From assembly GCA_903632075.3 (NCBI GenBank), contig CAHIKZ030004276.1, positions 647,001-711,000 of the forward strand: a stretch of DNA of 64,000 bases, written 5' to 3'. Made by a program: the position numbers and the translations under genes. The notes below the pieces were generated by a model. It saw nothing but the letters and a program-made list of their open reading frames with translations, made no database searches and was not told where the DNA came from. The DNA comes from Acanthosepion pharaonis (taxonomy: Eukaryota > Mollusca > Cephalopoda > Sepiida > Sepiidae). This document shows positions 44,791-57,122 of the stretch, one piece after another; the stretch's first letter is position 1, and each line of letters starts with the position of its first letter.

Positions 44791-45101
44791 CAAATTGGAT
44801 AAACGCCGTACAAGTTGGAATAAGAAATGTACCTATTGTTGCCACTGGAATCCAGTTATAGCTTCCAATTGAACATAACTGTTCTAGTGCTACAAAAAAA
44901 ATTAAGCAAGTTTCTGAAGGATAACAAAGGTGAACATATTACTCCTATATGAAGGGCCGTTACACTCAGCTAAGAAATCCTCCTTACTCTGGACATTATA
45001 CCAGGCATAAAAAATACCTTATAACAGAAAATAAAAAAAAACAAACACCTAGTTGAGATTCAAAACCTGCCCCCAAAACCTTGATCCTTTTGAGTCCAGT
45101 T
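43771..45101. other. no gene seen; CA/GT arrays and a possible transposon end
   Basis: CA array 44272-44308 and GT array 44760-44787. GAGGGTAAGTCAAAAATTATC at 44111 resembles GAGAGGGTAGGTCAGAAGTTGT at 60875, perhaps a shared transposon terminus. No coding frame supported. Confidence 0.4.
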
Positions 45102-45189
45102 AAAGTGTATAAGCAATTTTGGAGGGGAAATGTTCCTGATGTTTCTGAGTCTTCTAATCTCAATAAATACCAAGAATATGTGCCTCTTT
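45102..45189 (+). repeat. 88-bp direct repeat, copy 1
   Basis: Identical by eye to 45634-45721 except one base (AGCAATT against AGCGATT). The copies are 444 bp apart. Flanking sequence is not shared. Confidence 0.92.
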
Positions 45190-45633
45190 GGACTTGAAAT
45201 ATGTGATTAATTTGATTTGCTCTTTTAAAATAAGTTTAGTAGTAAAATTACATTATTATTTCTATATTTTCCCAGGCAGGATTGGTTAGATTTATTCATG
45301 GAAAATTAAACCTTACATCTTCTGTAAGACTTTTCTAAAACGTTTCTAAAATAAATGTATTTCCAAATTAATGGGTTCTAATTGGATTAATTCATCCATA
45401 TCTTACTACAAGCAAGCATATTTAGAGGTGGAAAAAATGGATTTTGTTTCTGCAACAAACTGAAGTTTGAAGCAGCTTTCTTTGAGGAGAAAATATTAGA
45501 ATTTAATTTGATAACCACTACTACAATGTTTTACAAGTTTGCATTCTAGTCTCTTTTCTGATCTTTGCCAAGACATACAAAACCAGCCCCCTTATCAGAG
45601 AGAATATATTTTCTAACAAATGAGAGAGCTGGG

Positions 45634-45721
45634 AAAGTGTATAAGCGATTTTGGAGGGGAAATGTTCCTGATGTTTCTGAGTCTTCTAATCTCAATAAAT
45701 ACCAAGAATATGTGCCTCTTT
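45634..45721 (+). repeat. 88-bp direct repeat, copy 2
   Basis: See copy 1 at 45102-45189. The near-identity points to a recent local duplication or to very similar flanks of a deleted insert. Confidence 0.92.
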
Positions 45722-45839
45722 ATGTCAGTATTTGACATCGTCTGTGATAACACCAGTCATCTTCGGAACCTGTTCCAAGGAAGAAATCTATATGCTGGAC
45801 TACTAAACACTCTACTAAAACTACTTGAGATCTGCTTTC

Positions 45840-46070
45840 CATGAGCTTGAAATTCCTGTTGTCGGCCTTCGACCATACACGCAAACCACCAATTTGCTGC
45901 TAGGTGGTATGCCACTAGTGTTTACCGCTGGTGGCCTGCTGCTGTTCATCTTGGCAATGTTACCACTGGCAGACCGCTAGAAGCCCACAGGGGCCCGTTG
46001 ATGGCTGCTACCAAAGGACCTCTGGCGTTGCCATTGGCATCCTGTTAGGGGGGGGGTGACACTAGCGGTT
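45840..46070. other. GC-richer island with CCGCTGGTGG-like repeats
   Basis: Unlike its AT-rich surroundings, this 230-bp stretch has repeated words (CCACTAGTG, CCGCTGGTGGCC, CCACTGGCAGACCGCTAG) and a nine-G run at about 46050. No open frame of note. It may be a decayed minisatellite. Confidence 0.5.
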
Positions 46071-47104
46071 GATATGTAGGGGAAATTACTCAACTACAAA
46101 CTACAGATTTTTCAATTGTTTCCCCTGCAACAAGAGCTCTGAAGAAATTTAATGTGTGTGTTAACCCCTTAAGAACAATTTACTTGCTTAAAGAACTTTT
46201 AGGTGCTCAGAGAAAATTTTGGGGGCAAGTTTTTGCATGAACTCTTTTTCTTCCTTTAAGTTAAAGGAATTTTCTTCTCGCTTTCTTTCTTTCTCTCATA
46301 TTTTGTATAGATCCTTTTACCTTTTTTGTGTATGTAAATACATTTTCTTCTTTTATTGTTACACTCTGAGCAGGAGTTTGAGTCGTTATTCTTCCACCTA
46401 AAAGAGAGAATTATCCGCTCTAAACTTTCAAACCGTTGTTCCTTTTATCAATTCTGTCACTTCATTTAACCGTAACCCTTTCATGTGAGAAAGCTGGGAC
46501 AATTTTCCCACAACACACCTCAAGATCAAACAGGTCTCTGAAATTGTTTAAATGGTCCAAAAGTAAAACGTGGCAGGTCTATAACTACGTCTACCAAGTA
46601 TTTTACAGTATTTCCCCTAGTAATTATTGTTATTTATCAAACAAACCTTCTCATAGGATGTTATTGGTCGAAAAATACATATAGGATTTAATTCCCATGT
46701 TTTTTTTTGTTTGTTTGTTTTTTTTTAAATAAACTCTTTATACGATGACAGACAAATGGAGAAAAAAGACATTTGGTGAATTTATTTATTTTTATTCCGA
46801 AGTTGCCTTTCTTTAACTAATTTTATTTATTTTTAGCTAAATTTAATTTTAAGACTAATCTTTTTATGAGTGACAAGCAATAAAAAATACTATTTGTACT
46901 TTTCTGATATACTTTTGTAGATTCTATATAATTAGTTTCACTGTTTCTGATAGTTTTAGTATCGATATGTTCAAGGAAATTTGTATAATCTCCAAACTAT
47001 CGTTTTTTCAGTGATAGAAAAAAGTGAGCTGTTTAACTCAAGGGAAGTAATAACATTCTATTTCGTTTCTTAATTTAGAGTTATCTCTCTTGACAAGATA
47101 AGTA
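46071..47104. other. no gene seen
   Basis: AT-rich; no element recognised. Confidence 0.5.
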
Positions 47105-48230
47105 CAATCACTTAATGCTTTTTCTTCTATGTGCGTGTCTCTTCAGGGGGTTACCTGTCATAGTCCTCCACAACTTCATGTCCTTTGTAGCTCTTAATAA
47201 ATTTTGTATTTTTGTTATTTCTCTTATATCATCTTTCACCATCCATTTACTCAAGTTTGCTAGACAGTTTATGTATTGTTTTCCTCTGTCCCTCTTGCCT
47301 TCAATCTGCCCCGTGAGTATCAAATATTCCAAGCCTGCTTTCTTCATTATGTACCCTAGAAACTTCAACTCTCTCTTCCTGATCTTAAATGTAACTGTCC
47401 TTCTGTTTACATTTTCTTTAAAACTTTGTCACTGCTCAGATTTATGATATCCTCGGCATCTTTCTATAGAACCACATTTCTGTCGCTTCAGGTCACTTCT
47501 TCAATTGTGAGGAGATGGTTCAGCATTTACTGCCATATAGGAGGACTAATATTACATAACAGTTCAGTACTCTTTTCTTTGTTTCTTACAAATTTTTCTG
47601 ATTCTTAATACTTCACTTAGAGCATCCTGGGTAAGACGATAAGCTACATCCAACAGCAAGGCCTCTGATCAGAAGGTTGTGAGGAGCGTGGAACCACCTC
47701 TTAATTGCTGTTGTTCCCAGGTTCACCCTGACCCGGGGTGGTAGCACCTGTTAGGGTTCCAGCTATGGGCAAATAGTTAATTCCCATCTCCAAAAAAGGG
47801 GTCAAAACACTATGTAATTATAAAAATAGGTTTTACTACCAGCAATACTTTTTTGAAAAAATTACTAGCAGTTAATTTTTGAAAAAGAAAAATATTCCAG
47901 CAAGACATTTTAAAAAATATTACCAGCAATACATTTTTGAAAAAAACATTACTAACAATACAGTTTTAAAAGAAAAAATATATTACCGGCAATAAAAAAT
48001 CTTGTCAGCATTGAAGTTGATACGCTGTAAAACAAACCAAACTAAACCAAACTTCACTTAGCTTTTGGAAGGCACCTTTGACTATCCAAATGCACCTTTG
48101 AATTTCAACATGGCACTTTCGGTCCTCTGTTAAGACACTTGCCAGATATTTAAATTTTTGTACTAATTTGATTTTGCTGTCTCCAATTTGTAATTTACAT
48201 GTTTGACTGTCCCTTTTGCTAACAAATCAC
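47105..48230 (-). pseudogene. non-LTR retrotransposon (LINE) reverse transcriptase C-terminus
   Basis: Minus strand: FLGYIMKKAGLEYLILTGQIEGKRDRGKQ and LLRATKDMKLWRTM, the C-terminal tail after the RT core in many animal LINE ORF2 proteins. The preceding part (47400-47600, 48060-48200) shows decayed YMAVNAE and TFKIRKREL pieces. A SINE S2 is inserted at 47621-48050. Confidence 0.75.
47610..48061 (+). mobile_element. SINE family S2 with 11-bp target-site duplication
   Basis: The SINE body 47621-48050 is flanked by ACTTCACTTAG at 47610-47620 and 48051-48061. It starts AGCATCCTGGGTAAGACGAT and ends AACAAACCAAACTAAACCAA. It interrupts LINE remains. A long duplication and A/C-rich 3' end fit LINE-driven insertion. 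Confidence 0.9.
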
Positions 48231-48429
48231 TTAATGCTACATGATTTAATGAGAGAAGTGTATTAGAATGATAAAGAAGAAAAGAATTGAGATTTTAATT
48301 CTTCGCAATGAGACAATTTCACACTAACTCAATTAACACTCCTCCCTGATTTTTTTAACAGGATTAGAGATCTATCACTTGTTTCCTGTTTAGGTCTTTG
48401 TTTCTGGATACTTCTAAAGCCTTCACATT

Positions 48430-48873
48430 CTCTGTTACTTTGTGTCAACCACACATTTCCTTTTTTTCCACTTTCGTAATCTGTTTCCTTTTTCTTTATG
48501 TCAGCCACACTTTTCCTTTTTTCATTTTAGTAATGTTTCCTTTTTCTTTGTGTCAACCACAAATTTTCTTTTTTGTTTTGGTGATCTGTTTCCTTTTTTT
48601 GTGTCAACCACACATTTTCTTTTTTTTCGTTTTGGTAATCTGTTTCCTTTTTCTTTGGGTCAGCCACACATTTCCTTTTTTTCATTTTGGGAATTTGTTT
48701 CCTTTTACTTTGGGTCAGCCACACACCGTTTTGGTGATCTGTTTCCTTTTTCTTTGGGTCAGCCACACATTTCCTTTTTTTCGATTTGGTGATCTGTTTC
48801 CTTTTTTTTTGGGTCAGCCACACATTTCCTTTTTTTTTGGTTTGGTAATCTGTTTCCTTTTTCTTTGTGCTCT
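48430..48873 (+). repeat. 57-bp minisatellite, about eight units
   Basis: Unit: GTCAGCCACACATTTCC, T-run, TTTTGGTAATCTG, TTTCCTTTTTCTTTG. Because 57 is divisible by 3 and stops are absent, open frames run through it on both strands. Their F/S/C-rich composition and lack of neighbouring exons argue against a gene. Confidence 0.9.
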
Positions 48874-48984
48874 GCTATCATGTTAGCTGTTTACAAAAAG
48901 CTGGTGTCAACCAATATGGTGGCTACTTATATGCAACAAGTGTGACTTGTTGCACCTTCCCAGTCTAATATTTCCCACTGACCT

Positions 48985-49625
48985 GAAGTCAAAAGATTAT
49001 ATTGAATCAATCGCTAGTTCTGCTACTAGGAAAATTTGGTTCACTCTGTCATGCTAGACAATTTTTCTCGCCCAAATTTATCTTAGTTATTTATAAGTCT
49101 ACCATTCATCAATGCATTATATATTGCTACCACATCTGGTCTTGTGCTTCTGCTATGCATTTAGAGATTTTTAATAAAATCCAAAGAAAAATCTGCAATG
49201 TTATCAGTCCTGACATGACATCTTGGCTTCCACCACCATAATGTAGCTTCCCTGTGCCTTTTCTAGAAATATTTTCATGATACCTAGACTTTATGAATTT
49301 AAATGCAGTACTAGATTGGCGGCAAGATCCACATCATTTTACAACTGAAATGGCCGCTAGATGTAACCATAAGTTCCATGCTAACAGTTTCTTCTCTCAC
49401 ACTTTTGGCATGTTGAACTCTCTTCTGGCTTCTTGATTTTCAGCCAACTTTGATCTTTAGAAATTTAAATGCAATGTCAATCATTATCTTCTCTCTTCTT
49501 AATTCCATTTTTTTTATTGTTCTTTTTCCTTAATTATGCTTTTCTATTTTTCATATTCTTATAGTACTTGTGTCTTAGTGGCTTTATTGCCTTGTTTGAG
49601 GTGAAATGATTAAAGAAACAAAAAA
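48985..49625 (+). pseudogene. second LINE 3' end (CR1/jockey-like RT tail)
   Basis: Plus strand: HARQFFSPKFILVIYKSTIHQCIIYCYHIWS and IQRKICNVIS match the thumb region of CR1/jockey-type LINEs. After a shift come FTTEMAARCNHKFHANSFFSHTFGMLNSL and stops. It ends GAAATGATTAAAGAAACAAAAAAA, a short repeat and A-rich tail. Confidence 0.78.
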
Positions 49626-50647
49626 AATTAGAGTTCATTCTATTCTTCAACATAATTTGAACTGACACATATGATCTTTACCCCCTACAATATGGATATC
49701 ATATCGTTTTTATATATTCCACTTTGTTTTGACTGCAAACCCAATACCTTAACTTTCTTTCTATACATCTGTTTCCTTTATCTTGTGCTTAGTAAAAGAA
49801 TTTCTTGTCAGTTTAGTAGTAGAATTGTTATTCATTCTGAGCAGAATTTTCACATTTACCACAATGTGTCATCATTCAGGCAACCAGCTTCCTCTGACAG
49901 ATGATTTGTATCTTCAGCATTTTCACAAATGTCGTTCATAGTTGGGTCTTCATCTTATTCTTGTGTTTTTTGGCATCTATCTCTTACTTTAACTTAATCA
50001 AGTGCTATGAATGAATATGATAGTCCCCCCTTAGCATACCTACACAAATTGCCTACCTTTCCCAAGTACAAATCACCCTTTATCACCCTTACTATATATC
50101 ACATATGTATAAGTGTGTACACTGTGCCTGAGAGTTCTCCAGATATTTTTACTTGACTCTCCTGCAATATAATTTTGTCTGACACTGTGTAGAACATTCA
50201 TATTCTGGAATATAATGTCACAGAAAGAAACCTCTATATCAGAAAGTTCATTTTCTAAAGATGAGGGAAGATTACAATTAAAACCAAATACTAATTGTTT
50301 TTTTTACTAAAATCATCAATGTTTTGTAGAAAATTTAACAGTTACCAGTTATGTGAGTACCGTTTTGTGCTCATATTTCATATAAAGTCTGGTAGGATGG
50401 TGCCACAATTTTTTCATTCATTTTTCTGCATTTATAATTAGAAAAATTTTCTGCCATTTTACTTAAGAATTTCTTAAGTTCTGTGCACATTAGGTAAGCA
50501 TTTTGCAGAATTTCATCTTGAGCAAGCTGGACTGTAATCAAGTACTGGTCAGTGATTGATTGATTTGTTTTTTTTTATGGGTTATCAACCTTTTATGAGT
50601 TATTTAACACCAGTTAAGTACTGGTTGAAATCCTAAGTTATTTTTAA

Positions 50648-50687
<40 letters not shown>

Positions 50688-52254
50688 AGTGCACAGGTAC
50701 TTCACATATCTTGGGAAGAGTGTACAAATAATAGACTGTGATATTTGGCAAAAAACACATGGAGAGTATACAGATACTATGCTGATCATAGACAGAATCC
50801 AGTCATAATTTTAGCTGCATCAATTCATGATTAATTATATAAATAATTCTTTAAGTCCATACACACAATTTAATGAACATTTTTCATACTAAAATCCATC
50901 TAATACAAGGCTTGAGTGCCACTCAAGGTAGAGGGTTACTATAAAAATCGTTATGATGTATGAGGTGTGTGATATGCCTGAAAGAGAAGCTGGTAGCAAG
51001 TGAAAATTATGAGGATAAGGTGGATAGATAATAATTGACCCATGGCTTAAAGATGTTAAGATTGCAGTGATCAGGGAAGTATTCATTTAGAGTTATATTT
51101 AAAAAAAAGTAACAGTTCTTGGGGAAAAGCTGTCTGAGTGGAATTTTCCCCTTACAGCTGGAATACAGGGGAAATGAAGGTGATTCAACTCTGTGAAAGG
51201 GACATGGCATGTAAAGGTTTGGACTGGTAGAATTAAAGAATGGGGCTCATTTGAACATTTACCATGAAAAATAGGGTGGGGCTTGCAACATTGCATCTTT
51301 GGGAAGGGGTTTGTGAGGTTGAAAATAATTTGTCACCCAGAAGGCTACATAAATGCTTTTGAACTCTGTTAAAACTGGAAAGTGAAGATTTGACCAACTC
51401 CAGCCGAGATATGACAGCAAAACATCTAGTTTAACCTAATTTTTATCTAATCTGATTCTTGTAAAGACGAAGAATGCCAGGTACTTCTTGAAGCATAAAA
51501 GAGCCAACCATTTTTCCAGCATATTTTGCAATGGATTGTTCCACTTGAGACCTGAGATCCAATAGACATTCAAAAAAAATTGCATTTAATCTGAGAAATT
51601 TCAGTGAATACCATCAAGGTTTACAATGAATTTAATTTAACAAATCTTTGCTGCTGCTACAACCAGAACAGGTAGTGGATCAGGTACAGGCAGATATAGA
51701 TTCATGCCTTTCATAAAGGAAGAGCTTGTATGGCAAGAGGGGGTCAGGTACTTTCAGGAATGGTAAAAGAAATTTACCATTTTGGTTGATCTAACTCTTT
51801 TAAAGGTAACTGCAAACATACCTGTAAAGAGTTGATTTGTTTATTTAATTGCACATCAACTACTCATGGGTCATTTAATGCCCAAATTTAATTTTCTTTG
51901 GAGCTTTGAAGTAATAAAAGTATGATATATGTTATTCTGCTTTCACAGTTGAATACATGGTAGATGATACTCGGATTTTGTGCATATACAAATGAACATG
52001 ATTACTAGAGGCAATGATATGTATGTTTTATGTTGTAGTTCTGTTAAAGTTATATTTTGGAACACATTTTGATTGCTTTAAGACATTGTAGACTATAATA
52101 TTGTACAGATTAATACCATGAAAGAGTTCTTTCATGTTGGTTATTTGGTTGATTTTGTTAAGCAACATATCAACCTTCTTTGGGTTATTTAATGCCAAAA
52201 TCTAAATATTTTGAATTCAATTGTATGCCTTCAACTAAGATAAAATGTATTGTT
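49626..52254. other. no gene seen; three copies of a short GTTGATTTG/GGGTTATTTAATGCC repeat
   Basis: Related stretches at about 50553-50635, 51832-51900 and 52147-52205 share GTTGATTTGTT, ATCAAC and GG(G)TTATTTAATGCC. A TA array lies at 50650-50684. Nothing else recognised. Confidence 0.5.
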
Positions 52255-52425
52255 GGTCATTTTACTATAAAAATGTATTTTCATAGTGTTTTACTTTATT
52301 TTGGCAGTTCTCTGTTTGCCCATAGCTAGGAACCTAAAAGGTGTTACCACCCTGGATCAGGGTGGACCTGGGAACAACAAAAATTAAGAGGTGGTTCCAC
52401 CATCATCTCCTCCTCCTATAGAAGA
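52255..52425 (-). mobile_element. SINE family S2, partial inverted copy
   Basis: Read inverted: GGTGGAACCACCTCTTAATT, GTTGTTCCCAGGTCCACCCTGA, CAGGGTGGTAACACC, CTATGGGC. It abuts an S1 copy in the same orientation. Confidence 0.8.
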
Positions 52426-52426
52426 T

Positions 52427-52818
52427 GCTTGCTCAGGCACATTTTGTGTTTATTCAGAGCCCACCTGTGGCTTATACTGCAAGTATGCCGAGCATACCTT
52501 AGTTACAGTTTCTGGGAAAGAGCATGTTATCAAGTGTGACCAACAATTTGAACAAGGCCAGCACGCTCAAGCCCTCGACCACAATGACTTGTGACTTTGT
52601 GCTAGCAGAGATATCGATGGCCCCCAAGGGTTTCGTCTACAATTTTGTGTCCAATTTCAGTCAACACGTGGTATGGTTTTCAGGCAGTTTCCAAAGGTTT
52701 CGCATTCTGGGATCAACCCCTCGAACAACATCAGGAAGTCTCCTTCCTGACAAATTGACCATCGTGAGATTTGAACTCAGGTCTCATGGTCAGAATGCAA
52801 ACGTTCTAACCCCTTGGC
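52427..52818 (-). mobile_element. SINE family S1 with well-kept A and B boxes
   Basis: Minus strand head: TGCCAAGGGGTTAGAACG (A box), GAGTTCAAATCTC (B box). The body matches 19016-19500. A TA array follows at 52826-52842, at the head side. Confidence 0.85.
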
Positions 52819-52845
52819 ACATTACATATATATATATATATTAAA

Positions 52846-53156
52846 TGGTGCAGTGTATATATTATTATAAAGGGATAATCATACAAAGAATTAATCAGTA
52901 AAATTATAAAGTGTAATTAATGACGAAATTTCTTCGCTAACAAATTTAATAGAGCATTAACTTACTAACCATTCATTGAATGATGCAATCCTTATGTTTA
53001 AAATTGTAAGATGGATTTGATCTTCCAGTGCTGCCAGTACTTTAAAAAATCATCACATTTTCATCATCAGGCTTTAGTAATTTAATATATTTAATAATTG
53101 GACTATTTTCTCCATGTCATATTAAATGAAAAACAGTTACAACAAAAACATTTGTG
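52846..53156. mobile_element. left half of a foldback element split by the gypsy insertion
   Basis: 52855-53080 matches 59018-59247 inverted over some 220 bp (ATAATCATACAAA, GCTAACAAATTTAATAGAGCATTAACTTACTAACC, CATTCATTGAATGA, ATCATCACATTTTCATCA). The outer edge meets a TA array. Confidence 0.82.
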
Positions 53157-53160
53157 GATT
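53157..53160. other. target-site duplication GATT, left copy
   Basis: GATT immediately left of the gypsy LTR; its partner is at 58847-58850. Confidence 0.7.
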
Positions 53161-53954
53161 TGTAGGAATCTACTTGGTTTTTTGTTGATTGTCAAAATTC
53201 GGAGTCTTGGGATTCAATACAAGAACAAAATATTGTTGTGAGGTTGCTCGTTATTTGGCTGTTTAGAATAATCACATGATATTCAATAAAATTCAGTAGA
53301 AAAGACAACATAGTTTCAACAAATAAACATTAATATAACAGCAACAATACAAGCAGTTCGTGATAGATTGGAAAGTAATGTCTTTTTTGTTTGGGTTAAT
53401 AACGTTCTGAAATAAAATTAAAATGTTTTTGTGTGTGTATGTGAGAAACAATGAAATGTTGTTATATGTGTGTTTGTATGAAAAAGTCAACATATGTATG
53501 CATGGTTCATAGTAAAGAAGATACAAGAGATAGAAATTGTTTCTTAATGTTGGTGGTATTGCCGTAGACTGAAGTTGTGTTTTTACAGTTTGTCAATGCT
53601 GTCACTTTTAGCATGAGATCATGAAGATCATAAGCGAGAGTGGTGTGGAACTTGGTGACAGCTGTGTGTATCCTGTTTGGGGCCAGATTTTGTATGTTTT
53701 TATACACTTTTTCGTAACAAAATCAGCTCCAGAATTAAATTATTTATTTCTTCCTAACTAGCCCTAAAAAGCCACGTGGTATGTCTTCTACTATGTCCGC
53801 ACGATATTTTGGCGGTATCTACCTAAATCATGATGACTAATACAACAAACTTTCTGATTTGTATTCTATGATTTTATAGGTGCATTCTAAGATGTATTTT
53901 CTTGTGTGTGATTGGTTTATAGATATTGTATTTGATATTTTAGTGGACATGACA
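53161..53954 (-). repeat. 3' LTR of the gypsy element
   Basis: Minus sense TGTCATGTCCAC to CCTACA. It aligns along its length with 58042-58846, with scattered substitutions and small indels, so the insertion is not recent. Confidence 0.9.
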
Positions 53955-54535
53955 AAGGCCCCTTCCAGATCATTAGAAATTTATTTCTAAGGATATGTAA
54001 GAAATAATAGTTTAATATCTCGGGAATTTTTGGGGGCCAATGCACATGTCTCCCAGGTCTTGTAACATCTTTCTCTGTTATTGTCTCTAGTGAAGTGTCA
54101 TTTGTTTTGTTGGATATTTGTTCATTCGTCTTTTGAGTGATATCTAAGTCTGGATGCTCATGTTTTTCTTTTTGTAGTTGTTGTGAGAATTGATTATCGA
54201 CATAAGCCGGTTTCATCCAATTGATAGCAATATTGTCATGTTTTCCATTTTTCATGATGGTGAAATATTTGTCCTTTCTGTTAATAACTTGGTATTGACC
54301 TGCGTAGTTTGAACATAAAGGTTTTTTTTACACTGTCATTTCTTATAAATATATATATGCGAGTATAAAGGTCATTTGGTAGGTATATATTTTTGTTTGC
54401 TTTCCGTGTAGGTATAAAGGTTAATGATGACATTCTGTGTTTCAATTCCTGTACAAACATTGTTGTTTTTGGTAAAATGTTCATGCTGTCATCACAGTAT
54501 TGACCAGGTAGAGTCAATGATGTATCGAAAACCAT
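53955..54535 (-). pseudogene. integrase C-terminal region of the gypsy element
   Basis: Two open pieces (54281-54535, MVFDTSLTLPGQY; 53917-54255, ending in the LTR). The pattern PNDLYTRIYIFIRND and the later HVHWPPK segment fit the pol C-terminus of these elements. The purine tract lies at 53955-53967. Confidence 0.65.
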
Positions 54536-54559
54536 TTCAGCTGGTGTACCATCTAAATT

Positions 54560-55260
54560 ATCTTTTACAATGTTTCTGATTGGTAAATTTTCTAGCCAAT
54601 TAGTTTTTGTTTTGTTTTGTCATTAGAACTGCCTTCAAGTGTCTGTGGAAATGTTCTACCATCCTATTTACACAAGGATGATAGGCTGTAGTTTTTATGT
54701 ATCAAGTTCCAGTTAGGTGATTGAACTCTCTAAATAATGTAGACTGGAACTAAGCTCCTCTGTCTGTTGTGATTACTGAAGGTACACCAAATATTGTGAT
54801 CCATTCAGTAAGGATAGTTTTAGCTGCTGTTGTGGCTATGATATCTTTGATTGCTATTGCAGCAGGTCAGCGAGTAAATCTATCTATGATAGTAAGGATA
54901 TATGTATATCTTTGAGAACAAGTAAGGGTTCTATAATATCAATGTGTATGTTCGTGAATCTTGCATCAGGTGTGCTGAATGTGCCTGTGGGTGATTTGTT
55001 GTGCTTATTTATCTTGTTCTTCTGGCATGATAAACAAGATTTTGTCAAATTTCTTGTCAGTTGACATATTTGGCCAGACAAAACGTTCAGTAACTAACTT
55101 CACAGTTGCATGTTTTCCTGGGTGAGACAATGTATGGAAGTGTTGGAATACTTGCTGTCTCAAATTTGGTGGTATGTAAGGATGTGGTTGAACTTGTGAA
55201 ATGTCACAGTAAAATTTTGTATCACTGAATGAAACAGCTAGTTCAACTAATTTTAGTGAT
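54560..55260 (-). pseudogene. integrase core, disrupted
   Basis: Minus strand: zinc-binding piece KSCLSCQKNKINKH (about 55000-55045), first catalytic Asp in FTNIHIDIIEPL (about 54925-54960), second in VITTDRGA (about 54760-54785) followed by a stop, then NRMVEHFHRHLK around the third acid (about 54630-54670). The order is right but the frame is broken. Confidence 0.8.
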
Positions 55261-55399
55261 GTGTTTTGTTGTACTTCTTGTAGTGAAGTGTCTATGATTT
55301 GTTTTTAGCGATTAATTTGAGGTTCAAAGAACTAGAATCTAAAGAAGCAATCGTAGCACATGACAGTGCATCTGTCACTATATTTTCTTGACCTGTCAC

Positions 55400-55917
55400 A
55401 TATCTGATATCTGAAGAGAACTGGGAAATGTAAACCAGGTATCTGATTTCCCGAGGATTATATTTGTCAGTATGTGGGTGTAATGCATATATTAATGGTT
55501 TATGGTCTGTATATATGGTGAAACCTCTGCCCTCCAGTCGGCGCTGAAATGTTTAATGGAAAGATATATTGCTAATAGCTTTCTAGAAAATATGCTGTAC
55601 TTAGTTTGTGCCTTATTTAGTTCAGCGGAGAAGAAAGATATAGGTGTGACTTGTTTGTTCAAGGTTTGGTGTAAAACCACACCTACAGCTGTTGATTAAG
55701 CATCTGTTGTAAGGGTAAATTTAATTTTCTCGTTATCCTTGATGTAATTCAGTTTAGTAAAGTTAGGAAAAACTGTTTTAGCATTGTTAAATGCTTCTAG
55801 AGTGTCTTCCTTTAATATAATCTTTTTGTTCTTCTTGTGTAGATTCTTCAAAGGTGATAGTACCGCTGAATAATTGGGTATAAATCTCCTGTAATAATTG
55901 ATAAGGCCTATAAATCT
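55400..55917 (-). pseudogene. RNase H region
   Basis: Minus strand: a stop replaces a residue in the DAS motif (about 55697), then VVLHQTLNKQVTPISFFSAELNKAQTKYSIFSRKLLAIYLSIKHF, typical of Ty3/gypsy RNase H. Confidence 0.8.
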
Positions 55918-56690
55918 TCACAATTGTCTTACTGACGTCAGTTGTGGAAAATTGGTAATTGCTTCTAATTTGTTTGCTAAACGCGAAATACCTTCATGGT
56001 CAATTTCATGCCCGTGGAAATTTATTTTAGGTTCTCCAAAAACACACTTGTGGACATTGGTTTTGAGTCCAAAATGTGAAAGTCTTTGGAAATCTTGTTC
56101 CAAATGCAGTTTATGTTCTTCCCGGTTTTTGCTGGCAATTAAAACATTGTCTATGTAGGCATATAGGAAAGGTAAACCTCTAAATACCTCATTGATTAAT
56201 CTCTGGAAGGTCTGAGTGGTATTACGTAACCCAAAAGGCATTCTCACGAACTCGTATAATCTGAACAGTGTCGTCAGAGAAGTTTTGTGGATGTCCTCTT
56301 CGGCAACTGGTACTTGGTAATATGCCTTCACCAGGTCTAGCTTCAAGAAAATTTGCACACCTTGGAGACCCATTGCAACATTGTGTATATGCGGAATTGG
56401 GTATCTGTCAGGGATGGTTTTGGCGTTCAATCTACGGAAATTGCCACATGGATGCCATGCTCATGTTGGATTTTTGGACCATGTGCAATAGTGATGACTG
56501 TGCGCTCTTGAAAGGGTGTATGATTCCCAAATGTAGTATTTGCTGGAACTCTGCTTTGGCTATTTTATATTTGTCAGGTTTTAACCAACTCGGTGTAGAG
56601 CGTACCTGTTGTCCTATTGTTTTTATGTAGTGTGTTGCATTGTATTTAATTGTGTCTGTGTTTTTAAAAGGTTGAGCAATTTCCACGTAT
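55918..56690 (-). pseudogene. reverse transcriptase, catalytic Asp lost
   Basis: Two frames: 56432-56686 (KAEFQQILHLGIIHPFKSAQSS) and 55918-56430 (RYPIPHI, LKLDLVKAYYQVPVAEED, RMPFGLRNTTQTFQRL, AYIDNVLIAS). YIDD has become YIDN at about 56146-56157. A frame change separates the two parts. Confidence 0.88.
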
Positions 56691-56756
56691 CTTTGTATTA
56701 ATTCTTTAATACCCGCTAGCTTGTGGGAGGGCAGAACTAATTCCAGTTGGCAGTTA

Positions 56757-57122
56757 TCAGGAGCAAATTCCTCTCACAGAAAGTTCTGTCAGATTGTCAA
56801 TTAAGGAATGAGTGGCCATGTTGACTGCTAAATTAAATTTAGCTTGAAAATCTGCACCTAATATTGGTGTGGTAACATTAGCTTGGGTAAAAACCCACAG
56901 AAAATTTCGCCACATACCCAGGTTGATGGTCACTGTTTTCTCGCCAAAGGTATCAATTTTCATACCGTTAGAAACTTGAAGTTTGTAAAGTCCTGGTTTT
57001 GAATTTTGCTTTAGATTCGATGGTAAAACACTCACTTCAGCTCCGATGTCTATTAAAAAAATTATATCTGTGATTTCTATCAAGGATATAGAACAGACGA
57101 CCCTTTTATGAGAGTCCAGCAA
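56757..57122 (-). pseudogene. retroviral-type aspartic protease, active site changed
   Basis: Minus strand FLIDIGAEVSVLP (about 57020-57058); the usual DTG/DSG is DIG. Later ILGADFQAKFNLAVN matches the ILGxDFL flap-end motif. Confidence 0.82.

Noticed and set aside
48398..48886. 162-residue Phe-rich frame with a repeated S-Q-P-H motif
   Set aside because: A 57-bp minisatellite whose period is a multiple of 3 keeps frames open on both strands; no start context, splice sites or homology.
52391..52844. Two overlapping frames of 67 and 106 residues
   Set aside because: They lie wholly within SINE copies S2 and S1.
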